From assembly GCA_017744315.1 (NCBI GenBank), contig JAGIBN010000003.1, positions 526,024 to 590,023 on the forward strand: DNA of 64,000 nt, written 5' to 3'. The notes below the pieces were generated by a model. The model did not search any database. It was not told the DNA's origin and saw only the letters and a program-made list of their open reading frames with translations. Positions 1 to 7,730 of the stretch are shown one piece after another. Each line of letters starts with the position of its first letter. The stretch's first letter is position 1. Source of the DNA: Porphyrobacter sp. (lineage in GTDB: Bacteria; Pseudomonadota; Alphaproteobacteria; Sphingomonadales; Sphingomonadaceae). Position numbers and translations under genes: made by a program.

Positions 1-480
1 TTCCTTGGCGTCATCGGCGGCGGCTGGCTGGCCGACCGGCTCGACCGGCTGCACCAGGCCGGGCGCCTGTGGGTGGTGTTCGTCGGGCTGCTCGGTCCGG
101 TTCCGCTGGTGTTGATCGCCTATCGGACGGCTGACCCGAACACGTTCTTCATCTGCAGCTTCCTGCTCCAGTTCGCGACCTCGTCCGCCATGGGCGCTTC
201 GGCGGCAGCGACGCAGCTGCTGGTCCTGCCGCACATGCGCGGCACGGCGACAGCGATCTTCTTCCTCGGCGCGACCCTGATCGGGCTGGCCTTCGGGCCC
301 TTCACCGCGGGGCTGATCTCGGAAATGACGGGCAACCTTGGCACCGGCGTCATTGCCAACCTGGCGGCGGTGCCGATCGGAGTCGCAGCCCTGGTGATGG
401 CGATCCGCAGTTATCCCGCCGCGGAAGCCTCACGCATCGATCGTGCCGCCGCAAGCGGCGGGGCGCTCAGCTTCGTGTAA
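1..480 (+). CDS. MFS transporter, C-terminal part (5' end outside window)
   Basis: Frame 1 is open from the first base to a TAA at 478-480, so this is the last 159 residues of a protein that begins before the window. The visible part holds about four hydrophobic segments, and near the start it has a glycine-rich turn followed by ADRLDR. That pattern matches the cytoplasmic loops of major facilitator superfamily carriers. The last helices (PFTAGLISEMTG, then a valine/alanine-rich segment) fit helices 11 and 12 of a 12-helix carrier. The substrate cannot be judged from this fragment. The gene converges on sodC and the two overlap by 14 bp at their 3' ends. Confidence 0.8.
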   Translation, partial: FLGVIGGGWLADRLDRLHQAGRLWVVFVGLLGPVPLVLIAYRTADPNTFFICSFLLQFATSSAMGASAAATQLLVLPHMRGTATAIFFLGATLIGLAFGPFTAGLISEMTGNLGTGVIANLAAVPIGVAALVMAIRSYPAAEASRIDRAAASGGALSFV

Positions 481-997
481 GCACGCCGCAGGCGATCCGC
501 CCGCCCGAGTTGCCCGAGGGGTCGGTCTTGTAGTCGTCGGCGCTGGCGTGGACGACGATCGCCGTGCCATCGGCGTCGAACAGCTGGGCCAGCACCTCGT
601 CACGCGTGCCATGGAGCGTCGCGCTGGCCGTGCCGGTGCCGTTGCCGCCGATTGTGACGTTGGGCAGGTCACCCAGGTGCGAGCCGGCGGGGTTGTCGGT
701 TCCATGCTGGCGGTGACCGGGGTTGAGATGGGCCCCGGCCGAGGTGAACTCGGGCGCGTCGCAAGCCCCGGTCGTGTGCAGGTGCATCCCGTGGACCCCG
801 GGCGTCAGGCCGGTCAGCGTCACCGAAACGTTGACCTGCGCGCCGTTCGCCAGGACTTGCGCAGTGCCGGCGGGCTGGCCGTTGGCCAGGCGCAGGCTCG
901 CCTGGGCCAGACGATCCGAAGGCTGCTCATCGGCGACCGACTGGCATGCGCCAAGCAAGGCGAAGAGCGGGGCTGCGATAACGATGGCATGCTTCAT
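467..997 (-). CDS. sodC: Cu/Zn superoxide dismutase family lipoprotein
   Basis: The 176-residue product dismutes superoxide in the periplasm. The N-terminus is a lipoprotein signal with lipobox LLGAC (Cys at residue 18), so it is probably membrane anchored. The MHLH copper-ligand pair, the GAHLNP loop with zinc-ligand histidines, the downstream VVHASADDY segment and the C-terminal GNSGGRIACGV are all present. The two disulfide cysteines (GAC and IAC) are also there. The length is normal for bacterial SodC. It stands alone, convergent with the MFS gene and downstream of the GTA remnant on the same strand. Motif identity makes the assignment secure. Confidence 0.93.
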   Translation of the reverse strand: MKHAIVIAAPLFALLGACQSVADEQPSDRLAQASLRLANGQPAGTAQVLANGAQVNVSVTLTGLTPGVHGMHLHTTGACDAPEFTSAGAHLNPGHRQHGTDNPAGSHLGDLPNVTIGGNGTGTASATLHGTRDEVLAQLFDADGTAIVVHASADDYKTDPSGNSGGRIACGVLTRS

Positions 998-1063
998 GGA
1001 CGGCGACCCTTCATTTGATCCTACGCGAGCATAACGGCAAAACGCGCCAAAAGCTCCGACGCA

Positions 1064-2097
1064 CTACTCGGCGAGAATGCCGCCGGCCACAAGAGCCGTA
1101 ACCAATTGTGCGATGGCGATTCTCGCTTCGGCATCGACCGTGGCGCCGCCTGCAGGAGTGGCCGGAGTGACAGCGCGCCTCCAGCCATTGCGGAAGCGGA
1201 TCTCCTGCCGCGCCGGCCGAGCAGCATCGGTGGCACCCCGAACGCGAGCGCGATGTCGCGCGCGGCGGCAGCCTTGAGCTCGGCGAAGTCCATATCGGCC
1301 GGGGTCAGCGAGAGCGGCTGCCAGCGCAGCCCGCCTTCGAGCAGCATCGGCCGCCCGGCGTTGCCGGTGCCGGCATAGGCGGCGAGCAGCTCGGTCTGCA
1401 GGCGGTCGAACTGCGGTCCGGTCAGGGTGGCGCCTTCGCCGGCCTCCATCACCAGCGCCCCGCTCGGCCGCGCGGCGTTCTCCAGCAAGGAGCGGTTCCA
1501 GCCGCTGGCGGCATTGTGGATCGCCACCGCCTGGCTGGCGGACGCGAGGCATCCGGCGCCGTAGTGATCGTCCGTCGGGTGCAGGGCCTTGAGGTGGATC
1601 ACTTGCGGCCAGCCCTCGGCGTCCTCGACCGGCAAGGTCAACGTGGTTTCACCCGCCTTGTAGCGATAGGCGGCGGGCCAGCCGTCCGCTCCGGGCTCGA
1701 TCGTCACGCGATCGGGGCGCAGGGCGAACAGTTCGACCGGCGCGCCCGACCCGTCGCGCATGACCTGGACGTAGCCGTTGCCATGCAGCAGCAGGTGCGC
1801 CGCGAGCGTCTCAAGCAGCGACTGGCCCGCGCTGGTCGCCAGCACCAGCCGCAGCGCCTCGGCATCGGCGGGGAGCAGCGGCGCGCTGCCGACGCCTTCG
1901 GCCACGATGCGGACGGCGCGCTGGGCCACGGGGTTCTCGATGAACGCCTGGCGCACGCCGCTGCCGTACTCGAACGGCCGGCTGCCGCTGCCAGGCTCGA
2001 TCGGCCAGGACCATGGCGAAGTGAAAGTGCGCGCCAACGGCACGCGCGCCCCGCCACCCGCCTTGAAGGCGGTGCGGAGCGTGTCGATGAAGGACAT
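1064..2097 (-). pseudogene. Truncated GTA/HK97-type portal protein joined to a GTA tail-gene remnant
   Basis: Reading from the ATG at 2097 (AAGG seven bases upstream) gives about 294 residues of a phage-type portal protein: FIENPVAQRAVRIVAEGVGS near the start, LHGNGYVQV, the LALRP-like LFALRPDRV, and DIALAFGVPPMLLG at the end. A normal GTA portal continues for about 90 more residues, but here homology stops near 1216. From there to 1064 a different frame encodes about 50 residues ending GGATVDAEARIAIAQL…GGILAE. I recognise this as resembling the C-terminus of the DUF2793 protein that closes many sphingomonad GTA clusters. The simplest reading is a large deletion joining portal to DUF2793 and removing the head and tail genes. 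The portal frame itself runs on to a stop at 1021. The portal call is firm; the DUF2793 call is an inference. Confidence 0.75.
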
Positions 2098-2140
2098 GAG
2101 GTGGCCTTTCTGTTGGGCTATTGAATTGAGGGAGCGCTCA

Positions 2141-2279
2141 AGCCCCTCCACCACCAGCCTCCGGCTGGCGGTCCCCCTCCCCATGAGGCTTCGCCTCACA
2201 GGGAGGATTGGTACGAAATCCTCCCTGTCGCGCAGCGATGGGGAGGTGGCGCGCGTCGAAGACGCGTGACGGAGGGGCT
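2141..2279. repeat. Composite inverted repeat, copy A (REPIN-like)
   Basis: Two half-units of about 65-70 bp face each other head to head around the centre AGGATTGGTACGAAATCCT. Each half reads aatcctccctgt, hairpin, gatggggagg, second hairpin, ggaggggct. The left half, on the minus strand, is type 1 (ggggaccgc…gtggtgg). The right half is type 2 (ggtggc…gtgacgg). The same two types occur in copy B at 9962-10102 in the opposite arrangement. The element provides the stop codon region of the permease gene and separates it from the portal remnant. Confidence 0.8.
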
Positions 2280-3528
2280 AGGGCGCTAAGCTTTGCAACA
2301 CCGCGATCCACGCCGCGGCAATCAACAGGCAAACCACGCCCACGATCAGCCCGGCGCGGAAGAATTCCATGAACGAGATCTTCACCCCCTGCCGCGCCGC
2401 GCCTTCGACGACGATGATCCCGGCGAGGCTGCCGAAGTTGACCACGTTGCTCGAAAACCCCGCCCCCAGCGCCAGCGCGGCGGTGGTGACGAGCGGCTGG
2501 CTGGTGTCGGCATAAGGCGTCAGCAGCAGCACCGCGGAGTTGTTGTCGGCAAGGTCGGACAGCAGCGAGATGACCACCAGCATCACGTAAGGATCGTGCA
2601 GGTCGAAGCCATGCCCGGCGAGCCAGCCGAGCACCATCTCCGGGTAGTCGGTCATCGAGAACGCCCCGTTGATGATGTAGAGCGAAAACACCAGCAGCAG
2701 CAGGCTGCCGTCGACGCGCTGGAGCAGGTCGCTCGAACTGACCCCGATCGCCCTGCGGTTGAGCAGCAGCACCCCCGCCGCAGTCAGCGCCACGACCGGG
2801 TAGGGCCACGGCGCGAACAGGAAGCTCGCCAGTACCGCGGCAAGCACGATCGTCGCCTTGATGATCTCCAGGTGATTGATGGTCACCTTCTCTTCCACCG
2901 GCGGTTCCGTTTCCGGCGCCAGCCCCGTGCTCCAGCGCCCGCGATAGAGCAGCACGATCGCCGCCCAGATCACCGGCATGGAGAGCAACGCCGGCACCGC
3001 GCCCGCGATCAGGAACTGGTTGAAGCTCACCCGCATCTGTCCGGCGATGATGATGTTCTGCGGGCTGCCGATCATGCTCCCGGCCGATCCGGCGTTGGAG
3101 GCGAAGGCGAAGGCGAGCAGGAACGGGATCGGATTGAGCCGCCGCCCGAGGGCGATCTCGATCAGCAGCGGGGTCATCGCCACCACCACCACGTCGTTGG
3201 TCAGCAGCGAGGAGAGCACCGTCGAGACCCCGATCATCGCCGCCAGCAAAATCTCGGGCCGCACCTCCAGCGAGGCGATCCGCACCGCCACCCAGTGATA
3301 GAACCCGGCGACATAGAACGCGCCCGACACCACCATCAGCCCGAACAGCAGCGCCAGGGTGCCGAAGTCGGCCGAATCCCACGCCTGGTCGGGCGTCATC
3401 CCGCCGATGACGATCATGTTGATCGCCCCCAGCAAGGCCGCGCCGGTGCGGTCGATGCGGAAGCCCGGGATATAGCCGATGGCGATGACCGTGTAGGTCA
3501 GCAGGAAGATCACCAGGACAACGGTCAT
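2278..3528 (-). CDS. SLC13/ArsB-NhaD superfamily permease
   Basis: This 416-residue inner-membrane protein has about 11 hydrophobic segments and belongs to the ion transporter superfamily (SLC13, ArsB, NhaD). Recognisable elements are the early GGMTPDQAW region, the first hairpin motif LTNDVVVVAMTPLLIEIA, SMIGSPQNIIIAG, and in the second half LADNNSAVLLLTP and SSNVVNFGSL. The paired TND and DNNS signatures are typical of NhaD-like antiporters and anion permeases, but the ion cannot be assigned. I chose the ATG at 3528 because GGAGG lies nine bases upstream; an ATG at 3546 is also in frame. It sits between the terminase and portal genes of a GTA cluster, where a transporter is not expected, and its end runs into a repeat. 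Confidence 0.85.
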   Translation of the reverse strand: MTVVLVIFLLTYTVIAIGYIPGFRIDRTGAALLGAINMIVIGGMTPDQAWDSADFGTLALLFGLMVVSGAFYVAGFYHWVAVRIASLEVRPEILLAAMIGVSTVLSSLLTNDVVVVAMTPLLIEIALGRRLNPIPFLLAFAFASNAGSAGSMIGSPQNIIIAGQMRVSFNQFLIAGAVPALLSMPVIWAAIVLLYRGRWSTGLAPETEPPVEEKVTINHLEIIKATIVLAAVLASFLFAPWPYPVVALTAAGVLLLNRRAIGVSSSDLLQRVDGSLLLLVFSLYIINGAFSMTDYPEMVLGWLAGHGFDLHDPYVMLVVISLLSDLADNNSAVLLLTPYADTSQPLVTTAALALGAGFSSNVVNFGSLAGIIVVEGAARQGVKISFMEFFRAGLIVGVVCLLIAAAWIAVLQSLAP

Positions 3529-3590
3529 GGCGGGCATCCTCCACATTGCCGGGGGGCTGTATCTCGGGATTTACCCGGAGGTTGGTGGAT

Positions 3591-4913
3591 CTAGAGCAAC
3601 CGCACCCGCGGCACACTCCGCCGCTTCAGCATCAGCTCGCTCAACCCCCACACCAGCGCGTCCGCCCGGTCGGGGCTGCGCCCTGGCCCTTCGTAAGTCC
3701 CGCCGGCCATCAGCCCGCATAGCTCGTCCTCGAGTTGCGGCATCTGACCGACATGCCTCACCCGCCCGCTTTCGTAGAGCGCGGCGACCGGTTCCGCCCG
3801 CGCGGTCTTGCCGCGGCTGGCGTGGACCAGCCGCACCGGCAGCGAGATGTCCGCCGCGTGGAGCACCGAGCGGACCATCTCGCCGCCGTTGTTGGCTTCG
3901 GCGACAACGCGGTCGGCCTGCCACTTGCGCGCCGCCTCCGCGACGGCGCGAGCCCAGCGCTCCGGAGTGGGTCGGCGGACCGAGGCGTCGGCCAGCACCC
4001 GCGCGAGGCCATCCTCGCCCACGGCGCAGACGACGATCCCGCAGGCATCGCCCTGCGCCGAGGCCGGCGGGTCGACGCCGATCACCACGCGCTGCGGCGG
4101 TGACGAAGCCTCACCCTCGCGGCAGTCCTCCAGCAGGGCGCGGCTCCACAGCGCGCCCTCGATTTCCTCGATCAGTTCGCCATCGAGCTCCTGCCGCCCG
4201 AGCAAGGAGCGGCCGAACTGCGCGCGCACCGAACGGACGAAGCCCGGCGGCAGGTTATCCCGGTTGTCGGCGGTGGTGCCGCGCGTCACGATCAACTCGG
4301 GCTGGCGGAGGATTCGCTTCAGCAACGGCACCGCACGGGGGGTGGTCGTGGCGACAGCGCGCGGTGCCTGGCCGAGCCGCAGGCCAAGCAGCAAGTTATC
4401 CCAAGTACCTTCGGCGCGCCCACCGGCCTGATCCCACTTGGCGATTTCATCGCACCAGGCATGGCTGTGCTGCGGACCACGCAGGCTTTCGGGCTCGGCC
4501 GCGGAATAGAGTGTGGCGGTGGCGCCATTGGGCCAGGTAAGCTGGCGCTTGGACGGCTCGTAGATCGGGCGCCGTCGCCATGGCGCGATGGCAAGCAATC
4601 CGCTCGGTCCTTCGACCATCACTCGCCGTGCCTCTCCCAGGTTCGAGCCCACGAGGGCGATCCGCGCCGTGCGATCGACCTCCGCGATTTCCCGGACCCA
4701 CTCAGCGCCCGCACGCGTCTTGCCGAACCCGCGCCCGGCCATGATCAGCCAGGTATGCCATCCGCTGGCCGGCGGCAGCTGGCTGGCGTGAGCCCAGAGT
4801 CTCCAATGCGTACCTAGCGAGCGCCGCTGCCGAGGGGTCATCCGCTTGAGCTCTAGCGCTCTTTCGGCGGCGTCTAGCTTGAGCCAGTGCTCGGCGTGAT
4901 CATTCCTCGCCAT
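3591..4913 (-). CDS. Large terminase subunit of a gene transfer agent
   Basis: This 440-residue protein is the DNA-packaging ATPase/nuclease of an HK97-like phage or GTA (GTA g2). It has a Walker A motif GRGFGKTR at residues 60-67, a Walker B-like AWCDEIAKW, a coupling TTTPR motif, and a C-terminal RNase H-like nuclease beginning VIGVDPPAS with acidic residues further on (ALVWGLSELML near the end). The length matches intact GTA terminases and no frameshift is visible. Its start overlaps the end of the upstream small-terminase-like gene by 14 bp. The next GTA gene, the portal, is broken and separated by a permease, so this protein has no visible capsid to fill here. Confidence 0.9.
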   Translation of the reverse strand: MARNDHAEHWLKLDAAERALELKRMTPRQRRSLGTHWRLWAHASQLPPASGWHTWLIMAGRGFGKTRAGAEWVREIAEVDRTARIALVGSNLGEARRVMVEGPSGLLAIAPWRRRPIYEPSKRQLTWPNGATATLYSAAEPESLRGPQHSHAWCDEIAKWDQAGGRAEGTWDNLLLGLRLGQAPRAVATTTPRAVPLLKRILRQPELIVTRGTTADNRDNLPPGFVRSVRAQFGRSLLGRQELDGELIEEIEGALWSRALLEDCREGEASSPPQRVVIGVDPPASAQGDACGIVVCAVGEDGLARVLADASVRRPTPERWARAVAEAARKWQADRVVAEANNGGEMVRSVLHAADISLPVRLVHASRGKTARAEPVAALYESGRVRHVGQMPQLEDELCGLMAGGTYEGPGRSPDRADALVWGLSELMLKRRSVPRVRLL

Positions 4914-5541
4914 CGGTCACGTCCGCTTCGATCAGAATCGCTGTGTTGGCGGCCCGGCGCTGGCGCATTTCCTCGATGAAAGTATCGATCGAATCGAGCA
5001 CTGCCTGCTCGTCATCGTCCTCGCTCAACCTGCGCTCGCGGGCCACCGTCTCGCGGTGCGCGGCGAGCAGGCGCAGTGCCGAACTGACGTCCATCTTTCG
5101 CCCCGGCTGGGGGTCGCGCAGGTATCCGAGCAATTCCATTTCGAGGTTGTCGTAACCTTCGTGGAGGGCACGAAGCCATCTGGCCGCGAAGTCGGGGTCT
5201 TCTCGCCGGAGCTTGTAGACTGTACTCGTCGGCACCTGCGCCCGTTCGGCCGATGCCGCCACGTTCGAGGTCTCGGCGAGAAGCTCAAGAAAGCGGATGC
5301 GCCATCTCCAAGATCGCGCCGGAAGGCCATTATTCGGCATTGGAACGTCGTTGTCGCTTGGCTGATCCGCTAATGCAGCATTCCAGGCTGCGGCGAACGG
5401 TCGGTTCCTCCGGCGCCGGTAGTAGGCCGATCCAGCCGATATGCCTGCGCACTCCATCGCCCCGCGCACACTTTTCGTCTCGCGCAGTTCATCCAAAAAT
5501 GGCCTGACCCAGCAGGGATCGGGCGGTGTTATGTCGGTCAT
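4900..5541 (-). CDS. GTA small-terminase-like / HTH protein (g1 position)
   Basis: The product is 213 residues. Two helix-turn-helix-like segments are visible: GAMECAGISAGSAYYRRR near residues 25-40, and NVAASAERAQVPTSTVYKLR near residue 100. The C-terminus is acidic (EDDDEQ). Such repeated HTH units are what small terminase proteins use to recognise DNA, and the gene sits directly before and overlapping the large terminase, the g1 position of a GTA. ATG 5541 is chosen because GGAGG lies eight bases upstream; in-frame ATGs at 5556 and 5661 are possible. Small-terminase function is inferred from position and HTH content, not from a named motif. Confidence 0.65.
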   Translation of the reverse strand: MTDITPPDPCWVRPFLDELRETKSVRGAMECAGISAGSAYYRRRRNRPFAAAWNAALADQPSDNDVPMPNNGLPARSWRWRIRFLELLAETSNVAASAERAQVPTSTVYKLRREDPDFAARWLRALHEGYDNLEMELLGYLRDPQPGRKMDVSSALRLLAAHRETVARERRLSEDDDEQAVLDSIDTFIEEMRQRRAANTAILIEADVTDGEE

Positions 5542-5575
5542 CTGCCATGCCTCCATGCAGTGATCGCGGATACGA

Positions 5576-5605
5576 AAAAGGGCAGCCCGTGCAGGCCGCC
5601 CTTTT
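5576..5605. terminator. Hairpin with A/T flanks in the GTA leader region
   Basis: AAAAGGGC at 5576-5583 pairs with GCCCTTTT at 5598-5605 around a 14-base loop, so either strand has a stem followed by a U run. It lies 35 bp upstream of the small-terminase-like start and 140 bp upstream of the divergent yqaA-type gene. It could be an attenuator for the leftward GTA transcript or a bidirectional stop. There is no direct evidence of function. Confidence 0.4.
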
Positions 5606-5617
5606 CGAATCACACCA

Positions 5618-5658
5618 TCGCGATGTTCGCTATTTGTGCCATAATAGCGTCGCGATGT
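5618..5658. promoter_or_regulatory. Nested direct and inverted repeat between divergent genes
   Basis: The 9-mer TCGCGATGT occurs at 5618-5626 and again at 5650-5658. Between the copies, CGCTATT (5628-5634) and AATAGCG (5643-5649) form an inverted repeat with an 8-base spacer. The symmetric layout between divergently oriented genes suggests a binding site for a dimeric regulator. No known consensus was recognised. Confidence 0.4.
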
Positions 5659-5746
5659 CAATCAAAAAGTGCCATATGGGTTAAGCACTCGCACTTGCGT
5701 GGTTTGCGGCCCTCGCCTACTCCGGGGGCGGACGGAAGGATCGCCA

Positions 5747-6388
5747 ATGCTGCGCAAGCTTTACGACTGGACGATGGCCAAGGCCGCGCACCCCAAGGCC
5801 GAGTGGTGGCTGGCCGCCTTCGCCTTCGTGGAGGCGAGCTTCTTTCCGATCCCGCCGCACCCGCTGCTCGGGCTGATGTGCCTGGCCGAGCCGCAGAAGG
5901 CGCTACGCTATGCGATCATCGCCACGCTGGCCTCGGTCGCGGGCGGTGTGCTCGGCTACGGCATCGGCTGGGGTCTCTACGACACGGTCGGCACGCAGCT
6001 GCTCGAATGGCTGGGACTGACCAGGAGCTTCCCGGTCGCGGTCTGCTATCTCAATGAGTACGGCTTCTGGCTGTTCGTGGCCAAGGGCGCGACGCCGATC
6101 CCGTTCAAGCTGCTGACGATCACCGCCGGGTTCATGGGCATGAACGTGGGCCTGTTCCTGCTCGGCAGCCTGGTCTCCCGTTCGATCAGCTTCATGATCG
6201 TGGGCGTGCTGTTCCGCCTGTTCGGAGCGCCGATCAAGCGCTTCATCGACAAGTACCTCGGCCTGGTGACCGCGGGCTTCGTGGTGCTGGTAATCGCCGG
6301 CTTCGCGGCGGTAACCCTGCTCGGCCATGGGGGAGAGGGCTCGGCGGACAAGTGCTCGGCGGCGGCGCTGAATTCCAGCTTCGCTTGA
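5747..6388 (+). CDS. YqaA/DedA-like membrane protein (SNARE-associated family)
   Basis: The 213-residue inner-membrane protein has four to five hydrophobic segments. It resembles YqaA-type members of the DedA/VTT superfamily: FVEASFFPIPPHPLLG near residue 28 contains the E…F-P-P motif of the first re-entrant loop, and KGATPIPFKLLTITAG near residue 118 matches the second re-entrant segment. The superfamily includes lipid scramblase/flippase-like transporters, so a role in membrane lipid homeostasis is plausible but not shown. ATG 5747 is preceded by GGAAGGA; the upstream in-frame ATG at 5669 has no ribosome binding site and adds a Cys-rich tail unlike the family. Confidence 0.85.
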   Translation: MLRKLYDWTMAKAAHPKAEWWLAAFAFVEASFFPIPPHPLLGLMCLAEPQKALRYAIIATLASVAGGVLGYGIGWGLYDTVGTQLLEWLGLTRSFPVAVCYLNEYGFWLFVAKGATPIPFKLLTITAGFMGMNVGLFLLGSLVSRSISFMIVGVLFRLFGAPIKRFIDKYLGLVTAGFVVLVIAGFAAVTLLGHGGEGSADKCSAAALNSSFA

Positions 6389-6447
6389 GGGCGGAAAGCG
6401 GACGGACTGCTAGCGACCCATTGCGGACGTTGCATCGGAATGCTCAA

Positions 6448-6708
6448 ATGCGCCGCTGGGCGGGCGATATTGGGACGACTTTCGTGAGCTTGGTAACGTG
6501 GATGGGTGGTTTAGTCATATTTGGATGGAGTTGCCTGCAGCTTCGTCGTGCGCAGCGGCTTGGTAAAATCAACGCAGGCGTTACCGACTTCACGCAGTCA
6601 TCAGGTCCGCCATTTTTTTGGTTTCAAGTAGGAATGTATGCGCTTTGCGCCACCCTCTCGGGAGGCGCAATGCTCCTAGTCGCACTGCACGCTCTTGGGG
6701 TGATCTGA
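6448..6708 (+). CDS. Small membrane protein of unknown function
   Basis: The 86-residue product has two clear hydrophobic segments (VSLVTWMGGLVIFGWSCL and FQVGMYALCATLSGGAMLLVAL) separated by a basic loop RRAQRLGK. I do not recognise a family. ATG 6448 starts a compact two-helix hairpin protein; an ATG at 6352 is possible but would overlap the preceding gene's end. Repeats containing GCGGACGTT flank it on both sides (near 6430 and 6725). Function unknown, but the hydrophobic pattern makes it a plausible real gene. Confidence 0.55.
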   Translation: MRRWAGDIGTTFVSLVTWMGGLVIFGWSCLQLRRAQRLGKINAGVTDFTQSSGPPFFWFQVGMYALCATLSGGAMLLVALHALGVI

Positions 6709-6724
6709 ACACCTCGCAACGAAC

Positions 6725-6783
6725 GTCCGCTTTCCACCCATCTCGGTCGTACAACTCTCCAAATCATAACACCCAAAGCGGAC
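6725..6783. repeat. Inverted repeat GTCCGCTTT…AAAGCGGAC
   Basis: Nine-base perfect arms lie at 6725-6733 and 6775-6783. The left arm extends as GAACGTCCGCTTTCCACCC and the right arm as ACCCAAAGCGGAC. A related string, ACCCATTGCGGACGTTGC, lies upstream of the same small gene near 6415-6433. The motif looks like a degenerate dispersed sequence, and the arms could also form a stem between the two convergent genes. Confidence 0.5.
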
Positions 6784-6805
6784 CCCACCCCCGCGGGCCT
6801 CACCC

Positions 6806-7561
6806 TCATTTCGCTTTCAACGCCTTGGCGAAATACTCCAAGGCCGTCCGGGTCTTGGTCTGTTGCGCGCCTTTCGGGTCGAGGCCGAGTTCCTCCAGAT
6901 TGGCGTTGAAGGCCTCGCGCGCCGCGGCGGCCTCTTCGGGGGCGACCTTGATCGACAGCTCGACCAGGTCATCCCCGTCGGGCAGGCGCCATTCCTCTAC
7001 CGTCAAGTCGTGCCGGAAGCTCTTGTGCCGCAGCTTCCAGCGCAGCACCCGGATCGGGCCCATGACGCGCAGTTGCCCGAAGTCGAAGGGCTCCTTGTAG
7101 AACGCCTTCAGGAAGCGCTCCTGGTCCTTGGAGAAGAGCTTTTCGATCGGCCGCGTGCCCTTGGCGACTTCGTCGATCTCGTCGCGCTGTTGGGGATGGG
7201 TTAGGGAGGCCGAGCCGATGGCACCGTCGCCGACCCAGTCGCCTTCGACCTTGAAGCCTTCGAGCTCTCGCCATTCGGGCGGGACCTTGGTGCCGTCGAC
7301 CGGCCGGAACTTCACCGTCGAATCGTCATCGTCGCCTTTGACGAGCCTGGCGCGCAGGGCGAGCCCGGATTTGAAGAGGTCGAGGCCCGGCGTGTCGTAG
7401 TAGTAGATCACGCGGATCTCGGCCGAGTCCTCGTCGAGCTCCGCCGTGCGTTCGGCGCGCAGTTCCTGGTCGGGCCGGACCGTGACCTTGATCTCGATGG
7501 CGTCCATCCCGGCGAAGGTGGTGGACTGGTCTCTGCTTCTGGAAGGCGCGGTCGTGGTCAT
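6806..7561 (-). CDS. CYTH-domain (triphosphate tunnel) protein
   Basis: The 251-residue protein starts at ATG 7561 with AGGAG close upstream. The N-terminal strand EIKVTV resembles the E-x-E-x-K entry of CYTH enzymes. It is followed by IRVIYYYDTPGLDLFKSGLALRARL and TVKFRP, the classic alternating-charge strands of the tunnel fold, and near the C-terminus by LVELSIKV. The family includes class IV adenylyl cyclase, thiamine triphosphatase and inorganic triphosphatase, so it probably binds a triphosphate with a divalent metal. The substrate is not predictable, and the first motif lacks one of the usual two glutamates, which may reduce activity. It lies 170 bp downstream of the serine palmitoyltransferase gene on the same strand; a link to sphingolipid synthesis is possible but unproven. 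Confidence 0.7.
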   Translation of the reverse strand: MTTTAPSRSRDQSTTFAGMDAIEIKVTVRPDQELRAERTAELDEDSAEIRVIYYYDTPGLDLFKSGLALRARLVKGDDDDSTVKFRPVDGTKVPPEWRELEGFKVEGDWVGDGAIGSASLTHPQQRDEIDEVAKGTRPIEKLFSKDQERFLKAFYKEPFDFGQLRVMGPIRVLRWKLRHKSFRHDLTVEEWRLPDGDDLVELSIKVAPEEAAAAREAFNANLEELGLDPKGAQQTKTRTALEYFAKALKAK

Positions 7562-7730
7562 GCTCAAGCTCCTCTTGCTGGAGGGGCGAGCCAGGATCAG
7601 CCGCGCAGAAGATCGCGTCGAGCGAGAGACATCCGACTCGCCAGGGCAGGCTGCCATCGTAGGAGTGGCGGCCTGCCCGGCAAGCTAGGGGAAGTTGGTA
7701 GCGCCGATGTGCCGGTGGAAGGCGGGAAGC

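Noticed and set aside
1064..5541. Complete prophage or functional GTA
   Set aside because: Capsid, protease and tail genes are absent and the portal is truncated.
6806..7561. CYTH protein as the missing cyclase of a Pycsar system with 9396-9953
   Set aside because: CYTH folds can include class IV adenylyl cyclases, but Pycsar cyclases belong to a different family and the genes are not adjacent or co-directional.
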